Below are positions 20,400 through 31,580 of a stretch of DNA of 64,000 nt, one piece after another. The DNA comes from Limnanthes douglasii subsp. nivea (lineage: Eukaryota; Streptophyta; Magnoliopsida; Brassicales; Limnanthaceae), in contig JAUPFV010000005.1 in the NCBI GenBank assembly GCA_036936605.1, positions 46,272,742-46,336,741 of the forward strand, written 5' to 3'. Every line of letters starts with the position of its first letter. Within the stretch, counting starts at the first letter, position 1. The translations under genes and the position numbers were made by a program. Under the pieces are notes generated by a model. It saw only the letters and a list, made by a program, of their open reading frames with translations. It made no database searches and was not told where the DNA came from.

Positions 20400-20765
20400 A
20401 CGTGACCACTTGACGTAATCTTATGGCTTATTAGTCTTAGGTTTGGTTTTTAACCATATTTTCTAATTTGACATTTTAAATCAAGGCTTAGTATGGACAC
20501 TTGCATAATCTTATGGTTTTCTAACCTTAGGGTTGGTTTATTAACCATTTTCACTAATTTGATATTTTAAGTCAGAGCCTAGTGTAGCCACTTGTGTATC
20601 TTATATTTTTTCAATCTTAGACTTGGTTTTTGAATTATTTTTGTTATTTTGACATTTTAAGTCATTGATCATTATGACCACTTGTGTAACTTCATGATCT
20701 TTCAACCATAGGCTTGGTTTATTAGCCATTTTCGCTAATTTGACATATTAAGTCACGACTCAATA
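20400..20765. repeat. 91-bp tandem repeat, four diverged copies
   Basis: The word CACTTG recurs at 20407, 20498, 20589 and 20679 (period 91, 91, 90), each followed by ATCTTATG-like and CTTAGxxTTGGTTT-like segments and TTTGACATTTTAAGTCA. It sits 3' of the minus-strand gypsy integrase, where Tat-type elements often carry tandem repeats, so it may be that element's 3' untranslated region. Confidence 0.75.
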
Positions 20766-21474
20766 TGATATTTTTGTTTGAGTTTTTGAATTTTATAACT
20801 CAAATAACTATCTTTATTATCTGAATATTATTATCGAACTCAAATATTTATCTTTATTATATTATTCTTCTTTTCAAATATTTTTCAAACTGGAATATAT
20901 ATCTTTCTCTTCAAGTTATTCTTTTCGAATATATAATCATTTTTTTCTTTTAAATGAAAAATTATATATTAACGAATTGGCTTACGATGCACCTCACTAC
21001 ATTAATTCTCTTACGCCACCAAAAGAGAAAAATAATGCACAACTATACTACAGACTCCTCTTATATATTTTCAAATCTGGATGTTCCAAGAGTGCTTTGA
21101 TTGGTGTTTCCATCCATGTCTTCCAACCGATATGCCTCAAGATGTCCTGTAGAAATAACTGTGGAAAATCCATCCAAATTTGGAGCTATTTTTTTTGCAT
21201 TTTTATCATTTACCCCTTGGAAGATCTTCTTCATGACCATATCTCATTCTTTAAGAACTATGGGCTTTAACTTTGAATTTAATATGCTATTTATTAAAAT
21301 TTTGTAATGCTCTGACCCAACTTGAGCTTTATGTCGTCGTTCTTCAATCAAATTAATAGAGATTTTTCTTCCTTCGCTACTGTTTTCCTCATAATAATAT
21401 TGTATTCTATGAAATGAATACCGATCTGTGCTGGAACTATAACTTGCATCTCATATTTTACACAAAAATTATTT

Positions 21475-21910
21475 TCACCTGTAGCAAGACGGTCGTCCTA
21501 TACATTCAAAGAACCTTTGATAATTTGTTTGTCCATTTCCCCTTAACCTCATTGTTTTTTTCTTGATTCCATTTATGATGATTCTGTTTGTAACTTCTAT
21601 TTGTCCATTGTTTGAGGATAATACAGAGTCGATAAATATTTTTCCACCATATATCTTTAGCAAAATATCATCATTATTTAATTTTAAACCCGATGTCCAT
21701 TATCTGTCATTAAGATTCACGAGACCTCATATCTTGATAATTATGACTTTGCAAGAAATCGAAAATTTCTTGAGTTCTCGTTTTGCACAAAGCTTTTTCT
21801 TTGACATACTTTATAAAGTGATCAAAATCCACCACTAAAAGTATTTTGTTTTTGTAACCTTTGGCAGAGGTTCAACCAAGTCGATGCACAACTTATATGA
21901 TTAATAAGGT
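21475..21910 (-). pseudogene. Ty3/gypsy integrase remnant
   Basis: On the minus strand, GIDLVEPLPK (near 21880) and SNNGQIEVTNRIIINGIKK (21610-21560) are recognisable as the integrase entry LVGPLP and the NGQVEVTNR segment that carries the catalytic Glu. The frame is broken by stops. It belongs with the RT/RNase H remnant upstream on the same strand. Confidence 0.75.
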
Positions 21911-22959
21911 ACCAAGACTTTGCTCATTGTTTCTCTTGGCAAGTGGCTAGTATAATCATACTATTGACAAACATCACATCCTTATGTAATTACCTCGACA
22001 TCTACCGCTAATTTTTTCCATTAAACTGCCGATAATTTTGGCCAATAAAAACCTACGAGAAGGAACAATCTAATCAAACTTATATGTACATAACAAGCCT
22101 CGAAAACCCAATTATCCAAACCTCTAAGGATAAAATAGCCTCATCTTTATTCAAAATTCGTAGGGTCGTTCTCGTAGCACTCTTTCTATATAGAACATCG
22201 TTAAGAATCATATACTTAACAATCTCATATTCTCAATGCCCGAGCCTCGACTTTTTCTTTAAAAATAATATGAATCCTAAAATATAATATATACTCTTGT
22301 CTCTAATCCATACCTATTTATATTGTCAAGACCTAGGTTTCATGCTCTTTGTCATCTTTAGATGGACTTTATTGAATGATAACAAGTGGATTATCTCATA
22401 AAACTGTCATTTTTGCTAAAGAATTTGCAATCGAGTTATTTAGACGAGGTACCTGTTCGTATTCTACTATTTCAAATTTCTATTCCCATTATTGTAATGT
22501 CTCTAGGTACCCTCTCATACTCTTTTGCTTTTCCTCGTATATATCTTTCACTTGACTTAATATAGTTGAGAATCCGATCTTACTCTTATAACTTTCTCTC
22601 CATAAATACGAGCCAATTCAAACCACAAAAAACGACATCTTATTCTTCCATATTATATGTAATATTGAATCTTATTTTTATTGATTGTCCGATTTCTTCA
22701 CCAAATAATGCTTTCAACTTGATCTCAACTCTTTATTCATTAGTTATTGAAACTTTATCAACTTTAATTATCCACTCCATATTTTTTTTAGCTCCGATTG
22801 CATACGCGCGTCGTCATAAGTTATTTTGCCAACAAACTCATTTATAAAATATATATCTGCTTGAGCTTTGGTCGATGTACAAGGTTCACATAAAATTTCA
22901 TATTCCCCCAATTTTAATGACCATCGTGTGAGCTTTCATGAAATATTTGACTTTTGTAG

Positions 22960-23690
22960 CACACTTCAGGTGAAAAAGTTTATAGAACGAAAATGTGACT
23001 CTGAATGTTTGATATCATTTTTTTGTAGCTACCATAAAACATAATGCCAACATGATTAGAGATAGACAAATATAGATACAATGATTTTCCTCGTATTGGA
23101 GTTGACAAGATCTCTATTGAATTCAAATACTCTTTTAAAGTGCGGAATGCTTCTTTGCATTCTTCGTTCATGTTAAACTTTTTTGCTTCTTTAAAGGCTT
23201 CGAAAAAAAGATAATTCTTATTAGACGCTTTAGAAATAAACCCTAATAATGTTGCTAGATGACCCGTTAACCTCTGAATCGTTTTGGTAGTTTTTTATGG
23301 TTCCATAGTTAACAATGTTTTTAATTTCTCTCGATCGGCTTTGATTACATTCTTATTGACGATATACCCAATAAATGTCCTACTAAAACTTCAAACGAAC
23401 ACTTTAATTTTTTTAATTTGATGGTAAACTTTATCACGTTCTCGAATATTTCAAGTAAAACTTCAACTTGTCAATCCTTGATGTTTTTTTACAATCATAT
23501 CACATATGCACACCTACATGTTTTTACAGTTTTTTTAATATTCGGTTCACGAGCCTTTGGTAAGTCGATTATATATTTTTCAAACCAAAAGTCATAATTT
23601 TATAATACTATAAACATATCTCTGTTTGAAAAGAAATTTCATCTTCATCATATATATGCACTCTAATTTGGCTGTATCCTGAGTATGTGT
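22960..23690 (-). pseudogene. Ty3/gypsy RT and RNase H remnant
   Basis: Descending the minus strand: FMDTYSGYSQIRVH (near 23685), FGLKN...STYQRLVNRI (near 23580), a degraded YIDDM region (near 23510), GYIVNKNVIKAD (near 23345), then the RNase H entry CKEAFRTLKEYLNS with a STPIRGKSLYLYLSISNH-like tract (23150-23050). Many stops are present. The 5' end of this RT abuts copia sequence of opposite strand at about 23700. Confidence 0.75.
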
Positions 23691-23699
23691 CCATAAACT

Positions 23700-24138
23700 A
23701 GAATAACTTCGTGACAAACAACCGCTTCTACAAACAAGTCGATACAAGTCAAAAGATGGTTGTAAGTAAATAAATATTGAAGATGAATCTACTGTTAAGT
23801 TACATAGATACACAACTAGACTCGTGGCTAAGGGCTTTACACAAAAAAATGATAACTAAATTTAATAAAATATTCTCGTTCGTTATTAAACAAACCTTTA
23901 TCAGGGTTATGATGTCAACTATTTCTTGATTTAAATCTTGAGCTAGATAAAATGAATATCACTATTGCCTTCCTATATGGTGAAGTTGAAGATAAAATTA
24001 TACGTGTCAACCAATAGGGTTTTATGAAGGGAATGAATGTTATATGTGTTTTTTAAAAATACCCCTCTATAGGGTGAAATAGCCGCAAATGCAGTGGAAT
24101 AAAAGATTCTATTTTTAATGACATCCCTTAAATATGTC
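23700..24138 (+). pseudogene. Ty1/copia RT, 5' fragment, interrupted by Tat-B
   Basis: RLVAKGFTQK (near 23825), an AFLYGEVEDKII-like tract (near 23970) and LYRVK*PQMQWNKRF (near 24070) are RT motifs of Ty1/copia. The frame is decayed. The last bases ATGTC (24134-24138) are repeated at 50316-50320 where the copia frame resumes, proving insertion of Tat-B into it. No copia gag or integrase precedes it. It directly joins opposite-strand gypsy RT. Confidence 0.85.
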
Positions 24139-24506
24139 TGATGAGTTCGGAAACTTCAGACACAACCCACTGCATAATTCGGACAAGGGTAATTCGGACA
24201 ATGACACACTACTAAAAACTCCGGACATGACAAAAGTAAAACACCTTTTGACTAAGCTATTTTCTAATCTACTTAAATAACTAATGGGTCCTTAAACTTG
24301 ACCTGATTTCATAACTTAACCCGTAAGCCCATGGATCATGAATTAGGAGTATAAATACCCCAGCCACTCTTATTAATGAGGGTGATCAACATTTAATACA
24401 AGTATGCTACTTAATTATATCATTACTCTTCACACTAAACACTAAACACTTTAAACTTCACAAAACACTTTACCAAACTACCCCCAGCCCAAAATAAACC
24501 AAACCA
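24139..24506 (+). repeat. Tat-B 5' LTR
   Basis: Begins TG and ends CA. A TATAAATA core promoter box lies near 24350. It shares CGGACA and GACTAAGCTA blocks with the LTR of Tat-D, so B and D are one family. Confidence 0.93.
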
Positions 24507-24509
24507 AAT

Positions 24510-24526
24510 TGGCGACCACAGTGGGA
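24510..24526 (+). other. Tat-B primer binding site
   Basis: TGGCGACCACAGTGGGA is complementary to the 3' end of a plant tRNA-Arg (ending CCCACTGTGGTCG plus CCA), the primer typical of Ogre/Tat elements. It starts three bases after the LTR. Confidence 0.8.
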
Positions 24527-24579
24527 GCACGAGGGTGCCTGAATTTTACATTCAAAACCATTAGAAAGAACCAGTTCGG

Positions 24580-25038
24580 ATGGATCCGAACGAGCAGGGA
24601 AATCCACCACCTGTGGTGGAAACGGTTGGGGAAAATAAGGAATACACCATTGAAGAGCGAGACAAGTTGAGAGCAGAAATAGAGGCTTTAAGAACCATAA
24701 AACAAACAGAAAATGGTATAAGGGAGAAGTCCGGAGCGTCAGCTATTCATCACACTGACAACCATAGGGAGAATGATCTATCAATAAAGACTCATGTGAG
24801 TTCGAAAAAGACTCATGTTAGCTCTAAGAAGACACATGGGTCTAAGCCCGTTGAAAGTTCATATTTCGAGTCCTCCAACAACTCTTCGAATGAGGCTGAG
24901 CTTGAGAAGTCTTTGTCATCAAGTAGTGATGAAAAAATGAAACTAATTAAAAAATATTCAAGAAAGAGGGACAAACATGAGAGGCTTAAAAGGAACCTGG
25001 GTAAAGGGTCATCCCACAGTCACAAGCATGATGATTAG
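24580..25038 (+). CDS. Tat-B ORF1 (extra N-terminal protein upstream of gag)
   Basis: Begins MDPNEQGNPPPV, the first ATG after the primer site. It contains a short coiled-coil-like YTIEERDKLRAEIEALR segment, then THVSSKK repeats, Ser clusters and a basic tail ending HSHKHDD. The orthologous frame in Tat-D is longer (to MFSRGIN). Here a TAG at 25036 cuts it early. In Tat/Ogre elements an additional frame before gag is common and of unknown function. Confidence 0.7.
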   Translation: MDPNEQGNPPPVVETVGENKEYTIEERDKLRAEIEALRTIKQTENGIREKSGASAIHHTDNHRENDLSIKTHVSSKKTHVSSKKTHGSKPVESSYFESSNNSSNEAELEKSLSSSSDEKMKLIKKYSRKRDKHERLKRNLGKGSSHSHKHDD

Positions 25039-26874
25039 TTGCTGATAGATCCTTTTGCTTTTCAGACCAAACCAAGTATTTTTGTAACACCTAATGAAGA
25101 CACAATCTTTAGTCGTAATAAAAACTAGAGGTAGTCACCCTGTCTGCCAAGATACTGTCCGGAAACCTACCCAAAAGGTTTAACATCTCCAAGATGTAGA
25201 AGTATGATGAAAGTACAGATCCGGACAACCATGTGGAGTAGTTCAAACTTTTGTGCAGAGCCTTCTCCCAAACTTTTACGGGAAGTGCTCTTAAGTGGTA
25301 TAACAGCTTACCCCATGGGTGTATCAGAAATTTCGATACATTTTGGGTTGCCTTCCGAAGGCAATTTGTTAGAAGTAAGGAAGTGAAGGGCAATGAAGAT
25401 ACCATTATCCATTGTGCCCAAGAACCAAACGAGTCCTTATGGGATTACATAAGTCGGTTCGTGAATACAAAAAAACGGATTAGCAGATTGCTTCGAACAG
25501 GTGACAATTGCTTCTCTGAGACAAATGTTGAACCCTGTGAATTTGGCTGATCTAGTGACCGGGAAGAAAGCCATGACATGGGGTGGCTTATTGAATCCGG
25601 TGGGAAAAAAAATTAATGTGGAAGAAACCAAGAAAACGAGGCTGCACCGCCAAGTGAGGTCCACCATAACAGCTAAGAACCAGTCCGGATATAAGGCTAA
25701 AGAGACCGGACAAGGGTCCAACAGGGCTAAACAAACTCAGTCCAACCAGAATTAGTCTCAGAGCCAGTAGTCAAGAAATAAAAGAGGTCATTGGGTTCAA
25801 TTAGAGTGGTTTGAAGAGTTAAAAGAGAATGTGGCCACAATATATGACAATACCAAGGAGGAAGTCAATTTTCGGAAATTAGCAGCACTGTAGTCTCCTA
25901 GAGAGAGTCGAAATACTTTTTTTTGCCAATATTATAATGATATAGGCCATAATACTCAAGACTGCATAGCCTTGATATAAAAAGTGCAGAATCTTATTGA
26001 AAGAGACAAGCTGGGAGCTTATATTAAAAGAAGAAGTGGAAACAGGCCTGACAATACTCCTCGGACAGGCCCTAAAAATAATGTGGGAACATATGCTCAA
26101 GAAGGGGCAATGGTGATCCTTGAAAGATTTGATGTTGATTCTGAGGATCTGGATCATGATTCAACTCAGAATAAAGTAGGGGTCATAACAGAACAGACTA
26201 AGATGGTGTCCGGACTGATCAGTTTTTTTGAGTCACTCACCATCTTTGGAGGAGATACTATGATAGCGCCCACTCCTTCATCAAGAAAGAGGCATATACA
26301 TAGTCTGGCTACTCAGTTGAAATGGGGCATGTCTTCTCATCAGTACCAAACCCCTTTTCCATTTATAGTTTTTGATGAGCATGATTTGAGAAATATTGAT
26401 GGGCCTTATGAGGATGCTGTGGTAGTAGGAGCATCTATTGGAAGAAATGATGTTCACCAAATTTTGATAGACACGGGCAGTTCGGAAAACATCCTCTTTT
26501 TGAGCTCCTACAAGCAAATGAAGAATCCAGTCGTTATTCAACGTTCAAACGAAACCATTATGGGCTTCACAAGGAGCTCTGTGGATGTAATTGGGGAGTT
26601 TGAAGACGAGGTGCTGTTGGGCAAGAGGCCCTTTAAAGAATTGGTGAGGGTGTTATTTGTTGTGGTAGATTACCCTACATGCTACAATACGATCTTTGGG
26701 AGGTACTGGCTCTCTAGAATGCATGTTGTGGCCTCAACAGTCCACCAGTGTTTGAAGTATGCAGTTCAAGGGCAAGTAGGTATTGTCCAAAGTAGTCAGA
26801 AGATAGCAAGGGAGTGCTATGCAACTGTACTTGCTCCTAAAACTTTGGGAGCAGTTCGGATTAATGAAGATTAA
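25039..26874 (+). pseudogene. Tat-B gag and aspartic protease, broken
   Basis: Gag pieces: FSQTFTGSALKWYNSLPHGC and DTFWVAFRRQFV (25251-25390), then, after a shift near 25500, NLADLVTGKKAMTWGG. A CCHC-like YYNDIGHNTQDC segment sits near 25925-25965 but is interrupted. The protease frame (25984-26874) is open for 296 codons, with the active site ILIDTGSSENILF (Asp codon 26470) and IFGRYWLSRMHVV. It ends at TAA TAG (26872-26877), the position where relatives carry a single UAG. Confidence 0.85.
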
Positions 26875-26877
26875 TAG

Positions 26878-28644
26878 TTACTGGAGCCTTCTGAGGGTGA
26901 GAGTGAGATTGATGACCACGAAGAGGCTCCTAGTGTTATAATATCGGTTGAAGAGATTGAAACCCACTCCCTTGTAGAGGGTAAATATGTCAAAATTGGT
27001 TCCAAAATGGGCTGAAATTGAAAAAGAACTTGTTGTCCTTTTTACTAAACAATCAGCTTGTCTTTGCTTGGTGCAATGATGATGTAATCAGAGTACCTAC
27101 AAGCATTATCTCACACAATTTGTCGATCCAGAGTAATGTTGCAATTGTTGTACATAAAAGAGAGCTTTTTCTAAGGAAAAAACTGATGTGATAGTCCAAG
27201 AGGTTGATCGGTTTACCAAGATGAGACATATAAAGGAGTCCCAGTATCCTTTATGGACTTCTAATCCGGTGTTGGTCAAGAAAAAGAATGGGAAATGACG
27301 TATGTTTATTGACTTCACTGACCTCAACAGAGCTTTCCCAAAAGATCTTTATCCAGTCCTCCGGATAGATCAGTTGGTAGACTTAACGTCTGAAAACAAG
27401 TTGTTGTCCTTCAGGGATGCTTTCTCTGGGTACAACCAGATACAGGTGGATCCGAAGGACCAAGATCATACTATCTTCATAACAGATAGAGGTCTCCATT
27501 ACTACAAGGTGGCAACTTTTTGGTGAACAAAATATTCGCTAGTGAAATTGGAAAAAATATGGAGGTGTACATAGATGACATGATGGTTAAAGCTTGGAGG
27601 AGGATTTGCACATAATTGACCTTCAAGAAACATTTGTTAATCTGACAGCCGTGAATCTGAAACTGAATCCAGAAAAATGTGTCTTTGGGGTTCGATTCAG
27701 AAATATTTTGGGTTATGTGATAAGTGAGAAAGGGATACAGCCTGATCCGGATCAACTTAATGCCATATTAGAAATGGATCCTCCTCGGAATATTAAGGAA
27801 GTCCAGAGGCTCACTGGGAGGTTGGCTGCCTTGAATCGTTTTATTTCAAGGTCTTCGGACAAGTGTGCTCTGTTTTTCCAAACCTTAAAGAATGCTAAAT
27901 ATTTTAATTGGTATTCACAGTGCAGCCAATCTTTTTATTGAAATAAAGAAACACTTATCCTCACCAAAGACTCTTTTAAGCCCATTTAAGAAGAAACACT
28001 CTATGTATACTTGGCTGTGTCAGAATGTGCTATAAGTGCAGTATTGGTAAGAGAAGTGGACAACTACCCTCGTCCGGTGTACTACATCAACAAAAGCTTA
28101 ATAGATGCTGAGAAGAGGTACTTGAAGCTTGAAAAGTTGGCACTAACCTTAGTAATTGCAGCAAGAAAGATGATGCCGTACTTTCAGTCTCATTCCATCA
28201 TTGTCCATACATCTTTCCCATTGAAGAATGTTCTTTAAAAGGCAGACATATCAAGCAGAATCACCAAGTGGTCAGTAGAGTTGGGTGATTACGACATTGA
28301 TTTCGCCCCACGCATGGCTATCAAGGCTCAATCAGTAGCTGATTTCTTGGTAGAATTCCATTCGGATAAGAACTCCAACCAAACTTCAGAATAGAAAACT
28401 AAGAAATGATGGGTAGTCCAAACTGATAGTGGTTCAAGCACAATAGGGTGTGGAGCTGGAATTTTCCTAACCTCTCCATATGGTGATAAGATGTACCAGG
28501 CTATATGCTTTGGGTTCAGGGCTTCTAACAATGAGTCCGAATATGAAGCAACTATAGCTGGTCTTAAATCAGCTTTCCTATGCGGGGCTAAGAGAGTTCG
28601 GTTGATGAGTGACTCTTAGCTTCATATCCATCATGCTCAAGGTC
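26878..28644 (+). pseudogene. Tat-B RT, RNase H and start of second RNase H
   Basis: RT motifs: FIDFTDLNRAFPKDLYPVLR (27302 on), a DAFSGYNQIQVDPKDQ tract, EVYIDDMMVK (near 27565) and LNPEKCVFGV. RNase H: RLTGRLAALNRFISRSSDKC and YLKLEKLALTLVIAARKM. The second, archaeal-type RNase H begins VQTDSGSSTIGCGAG and NNESEYEAT, up to MSDS*LHIHHAQGQS where Tat-C enters. At least five stops or shifts are present, and a deletion removed part of the FGLKNAGATYQ segment near 27525. Confidence 0.85.
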
Positions 28645-28649
28645 AGTCT

Positions 28650-28979
28650 TGATAAGGGAGTAATTCACCGATATTAATAGAAAAGGAGTTAATTGTAAAT
28701 AGAAGAAGATAAATATGCCTATTATTGTATTTATAGTCTATTAGAAGGCAATTTGTAAACAAAGTATTTTGTAAAGGACTAAAGGTGATATAAAACAAAA
28801 CCACCAAGGACATAAACGAGTCCACCCTTCCCCATTATAAAAGGGAGCCCATTATTCTTGGTAGGTGGGACAATTCATTATTATATTATCTTTCTACTTT
28901 CTCTCTCTACATTTTGAGCTTTAGTCATATCAGGTCGAAGATCCAATATTCTTCTTTCTTGTCATTTATTCTCTCATCA
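28650..28979 (+). repeat. Tat-C 5' LTR
   Basis: TG...CA ends, with TATAAAAGG (near 28835) as the probable promoter box. CT-rich sequence precedes the 3' end. The sequence is unrelated to the B/D LTRs, so C is a different Tat family. Confidence 0.94.
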
Positions 28980-28980
28980 T

Positions 28981-28998
28981 TGGCGCCGTCTGTGGGAA
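28981..28998 (+). other. Tat-C primer binding site
   Basis: TGGCGCCGTCTGTGGGAA starts one base after the LTR. It differs from the tRNA-Arg site of B and D, and I could not assign its tRNA. Confidence 0.7.
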
Positions 28999-29054
28999 CA
29001 CGTGATACCGAAAAGGAATTTTTTTCTTTGAAAATCGCGATCTGATCTTAAAGA

Positions 29055-29519
29055 ATGAATGACGAAGCAGTCAGAGAGAGGGTTGGGAGAGAAGTGACCC
29101 GAGCTGTTTCGCTGTCTGAAGGTGAGGAAGCTCCGGGTCGGGAGTACTACGCGCAGGGTCGGGACAAGCGGTCAACCCTTATCATGACCAGGAGACACCT
29201 ACTGGAAGACATCGCAAAGCTAAAGGCTGAAAAAGAGCGGGCACTAGATGATAAAAGAGCTCGGGAAGGCAAGGGGAAAGAACCAGTCATAGACAACCGC
29301 GACGAAGGCTACCCGAATATTGACCATCGTATCGATGCTCGACCTGTTCGATATTATCGGGAGTCTCGCCTGGAGGACAGGCAGGATGAAAGAGCAGAGC
29401 AATACCCAAAGGATAACCGGGGGATCTCTGCTGGTTATACTTCGGATGACTCGTCGGGAAGAGAGTACCGGCGTAAGGAAAGGCTAAACAAGCGCACGCA
29501 GAAAAAAAATTCCCGATAG
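29055..29519 (+). CDS. Tat-C gag N-terminal region
   Basis: Starts MNDEAVRERVGREV at the first ATG after the primer site. It is very charged (Arg/Glu/Asp) and ends NSR before TAG at 29517. The same frame continues past the stop into the gag core, so this TAG looks like decay. Only the 5' 275 bases of this region are single-copy. From 29329 on it lies in the tandem duplication. Confidence 0.7.
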   Translation: MNDEAVRERVGREVTRAVSLSEGEEAPGREYYAQGRDKRSTLIMTRRHLLEDIAKLKAEKERALDDKRAREGKGKEPVIDNRDEGYPNIDHRIDARPVRYYRESRLEDRQDERAEQYPKDNRGISAGYTSDDSSGREYRRKERLNKRTQKKNSR

Positions 29520-29582
29520 AATAGGGCACCCCGTTCTGACTCTCCCAAGTTCAAGAAGGGTAGTGCTGAGAAACGAACGCGA

Positions 29583-30560
29583 GTGTCGTTCGAAAAAGAA
29601 AAGATGCAAACAGACAGCAGAGAGGAGCGGGTAGTTCTACCTCAGGTCCAGTGGCAACCATCAAATAGCCAGAACCAGGGGTACCGTGTCAGTAGCCAGT
29701 TCATCAGCCCGGGAGATGAAGGTCTGTATGGGATTCAGACCGAGGGGCTTGGAAGCGGAGCATGCAGATTCAGAATGAATTGGAGAGCTTCACCGTTGTC
29801 CGACAAAATATGATCGGGACATCTCCCGAAGAGGTTTGACGTTTCCAAGTTGGAGAAGTATGATGGTAAGAGGGCTCCAGATAATCATTTGGAAGCCTTC
29901 AAGAACTTTATGTTGAGTTTCGAAAACGACGATAAACTATTATGCCAGGCATTTTCGATGACCTTCAGGGATCGGGCGTCTAAGTGGTACAACCGGCTAC
30001 CACAGGGTTGTATTAAAAACTTTGGGATGTTCTGGATGATGTTCCGTCAGCATTTTGTGGGAAGCAAAAGTTTCCGAGCCAACGAAGATACTATCATGAA
30101 CTGTAAATAGAGGCTAGGAGAGAGCCTCATGGATTACACCAGGCGTTTTATTGATGCTAAGACCGACCTGGATCATTGCGAAGAGAACGTGGCACTAACT
30201 GGGTATTGCTTAGGGTTGCTTCCAGGACCGATGAAGCAAGCGGTTACTAAAAAGCAAGCTTTTACTTTTTCCGCCCTTCTGGCTCAGGTGGAAAAGCAGA
30301 TACTGATAGAAAAAACCGAGGCGTCTGAATTAGCTGCGCAAATTCAACAGAGCGCGCAAGCGTTGGTCGTTATAAAACAGGTGGCTCAATCTAGCTATGC
30401 TCAGCAAGTCCAGCCAGTCAGCACAATACCACCGACCCAGTCCTTACCAATCAAGCCTCTGGCTTCCCAGAGCCAAAAAGCACAGCAGACGAACCAAGTC
30501 TTCTCGCGACCCATATCTAATAAGTGGATCCGACCTGCGTACTTTGCTGACTTGACATAA
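29583..30560 (+). pseudogene. Tat-C gag core, unit 1
   Basis: The retrotransposon gag domain is recognisable: SGHLPKRFDVSKLEKYDG, NHLEAFKNFMLSF, KWYNRLPQGCIKNFGMFW and HFVGSKSFRANEDT, then ESLMDYTRRFIDAKTDL. All pieces are in one frame but TGA (29811) and TAG (30108) interrupt. A Gln/Ala/Ser/Pro-rich linker follows and ends with WIRPAYFADLT and TAA (30558). Confidence 0.85.
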
Positions 30561-30563
30561 TGC

Positions 30564-31574
30564 GTGTCTTCAATCCACATACCAACGCCTCAGGAGCACA
30601 GGAACAACCGGTATTGTCGCTACCATGAAGACGTGGGACACGATACTAAGGATTGCATTGCTCTCAAAAAGAAGATACAAATTCTGATAGAACATGGAAA
30701 CCTACTCGAGTACGTAAAAAAGAAAGTGCAACAAGGCGCAACTTCGAAAGAAATCGTGACGATGCCGAAGTCCGAAACAACCATGATGATTTCCGAAGTA
30801 ACCGACCCTTTTGATGTCTCCATCGAGTATCTCGATCCGGATGTAAATTGTAACCTTATCGGGGTCATCGAAGAGGAAGCTACGGAAAGTAACGGGAACT
30901 TAAGAAACCTTTGTCGATTTTTTGAATCATTGACTATTTTTGGGGGTAAATCTATGGTAGGGATCACGCACTCCTCCAGAAAGCGACATATTGTGAACCT
31001 GGCTGCTCAGTTGGAAGCTCGGCCCTATCCCCATTTAAAAGGCATCCTTTCACCAATTCTGTATTTCAACGACGACGACATGAGAGATATAGCCCCCCCC
31101 CCCCCCCATGAAGACGTCGTCGTTATTGGGGCGACCATTGCGGGGGAGGAGGTCCGACGCATCTTAGTAGACACCGGTAGCTCTGCCAACATAATCTTTG
31201 CATCAACTTTCGCGAAGTTCAGGGCGCCCTCGGTCATTACACGGTCGGATCGAACTATTGTAGGGTTTACAGGTTCGGAAACAGACGTGGTTGGTGAGTT
31301 TGAAGGCATCGTTCAGCTTGGCCGCAGACCATTCAAGAAGAAGGTCACTGTTTTATTCGTCGTGGTAGACGCACCAGCCTCTCATAATACGATTTTTGGC
31401 AGATCGTGGCTGTCACGAATGCACGCGGTGTCGTCCACGGTTCATCAATGTTTGAAGTACGTGGTCGGGAACAACGTAAGGGTAGTGCGAAGCAGCCAGA
31501 AAGCGGCAAGAGAATGTTACCGAGCGGCTTTAGCACCAAAAAAGGATCAAGAGATGGAGCAAGTGCGGGACTAG
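30564..31574 (+). CDS. Tat-C gag zinc knuckle and aspartic protease, unit 1
   Basis: The frame opens with the CCHC-like YCRYHEDVGHDTKDC, typical of the Tat gag C terminus, then IALKKKIQILIEHG. The protease has the active site ILVDTGSSANIIF (Asp near residue 203), GRRPFKKKVTVLFVVVD and IFGRSWLSRMHAV. The protease processes Gag-Pol. A poly-Pro tract encoded by 15 C (near 31093) is 3 bases longer than in unit 2. The frame closes at UAG (31572) and stays open beyond it into RT. Confidence 0.82.
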   Translation: MSSIHIPTPQEHRNNRYCRYHEDVGHDTKDCIALKKKIQILIEHGNLLEYVKKKVQQGATSKEIVTMPKSETTMMISEVTDPFDVSIEYLDPDVNCNLIGVIEEEATESNGNLRNLCRFFESLTIFGGKSMVGITHSSRKRHIVNLAAQLEARPYPHLKGILSPILYFNDDDMRDIAPPPPHEDVVVIGATIAGEEVRRILVDTGSSANIIFASTFAKFRAPSVITRSDRTIVGFTGSETDVVGEFEGIVQLGRRPFKKKVTVLFVVVDAPASHNTIFGRSWLSRMHAVSSTVHQCLKYVVGNNVRVVRSSQKAARECYRAALAPKKDQEMEQVRD

Positions 31575-31580
31575 CAATTA
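31572..31580 (+). promoter_or_regulatory. candidate stop-readthrough site between protease and RT (unit 1)
   Basis: TAG CAA TTA matches the leaky-stop context UAG CAR YYA known from tobamoviruses and the SIRE1 retroelement. The frame continues without shift into RT. The same position has TAG CAG TTT in Tat-D and TAA TAG TTA in Tat-B. Confidence 0.6.
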
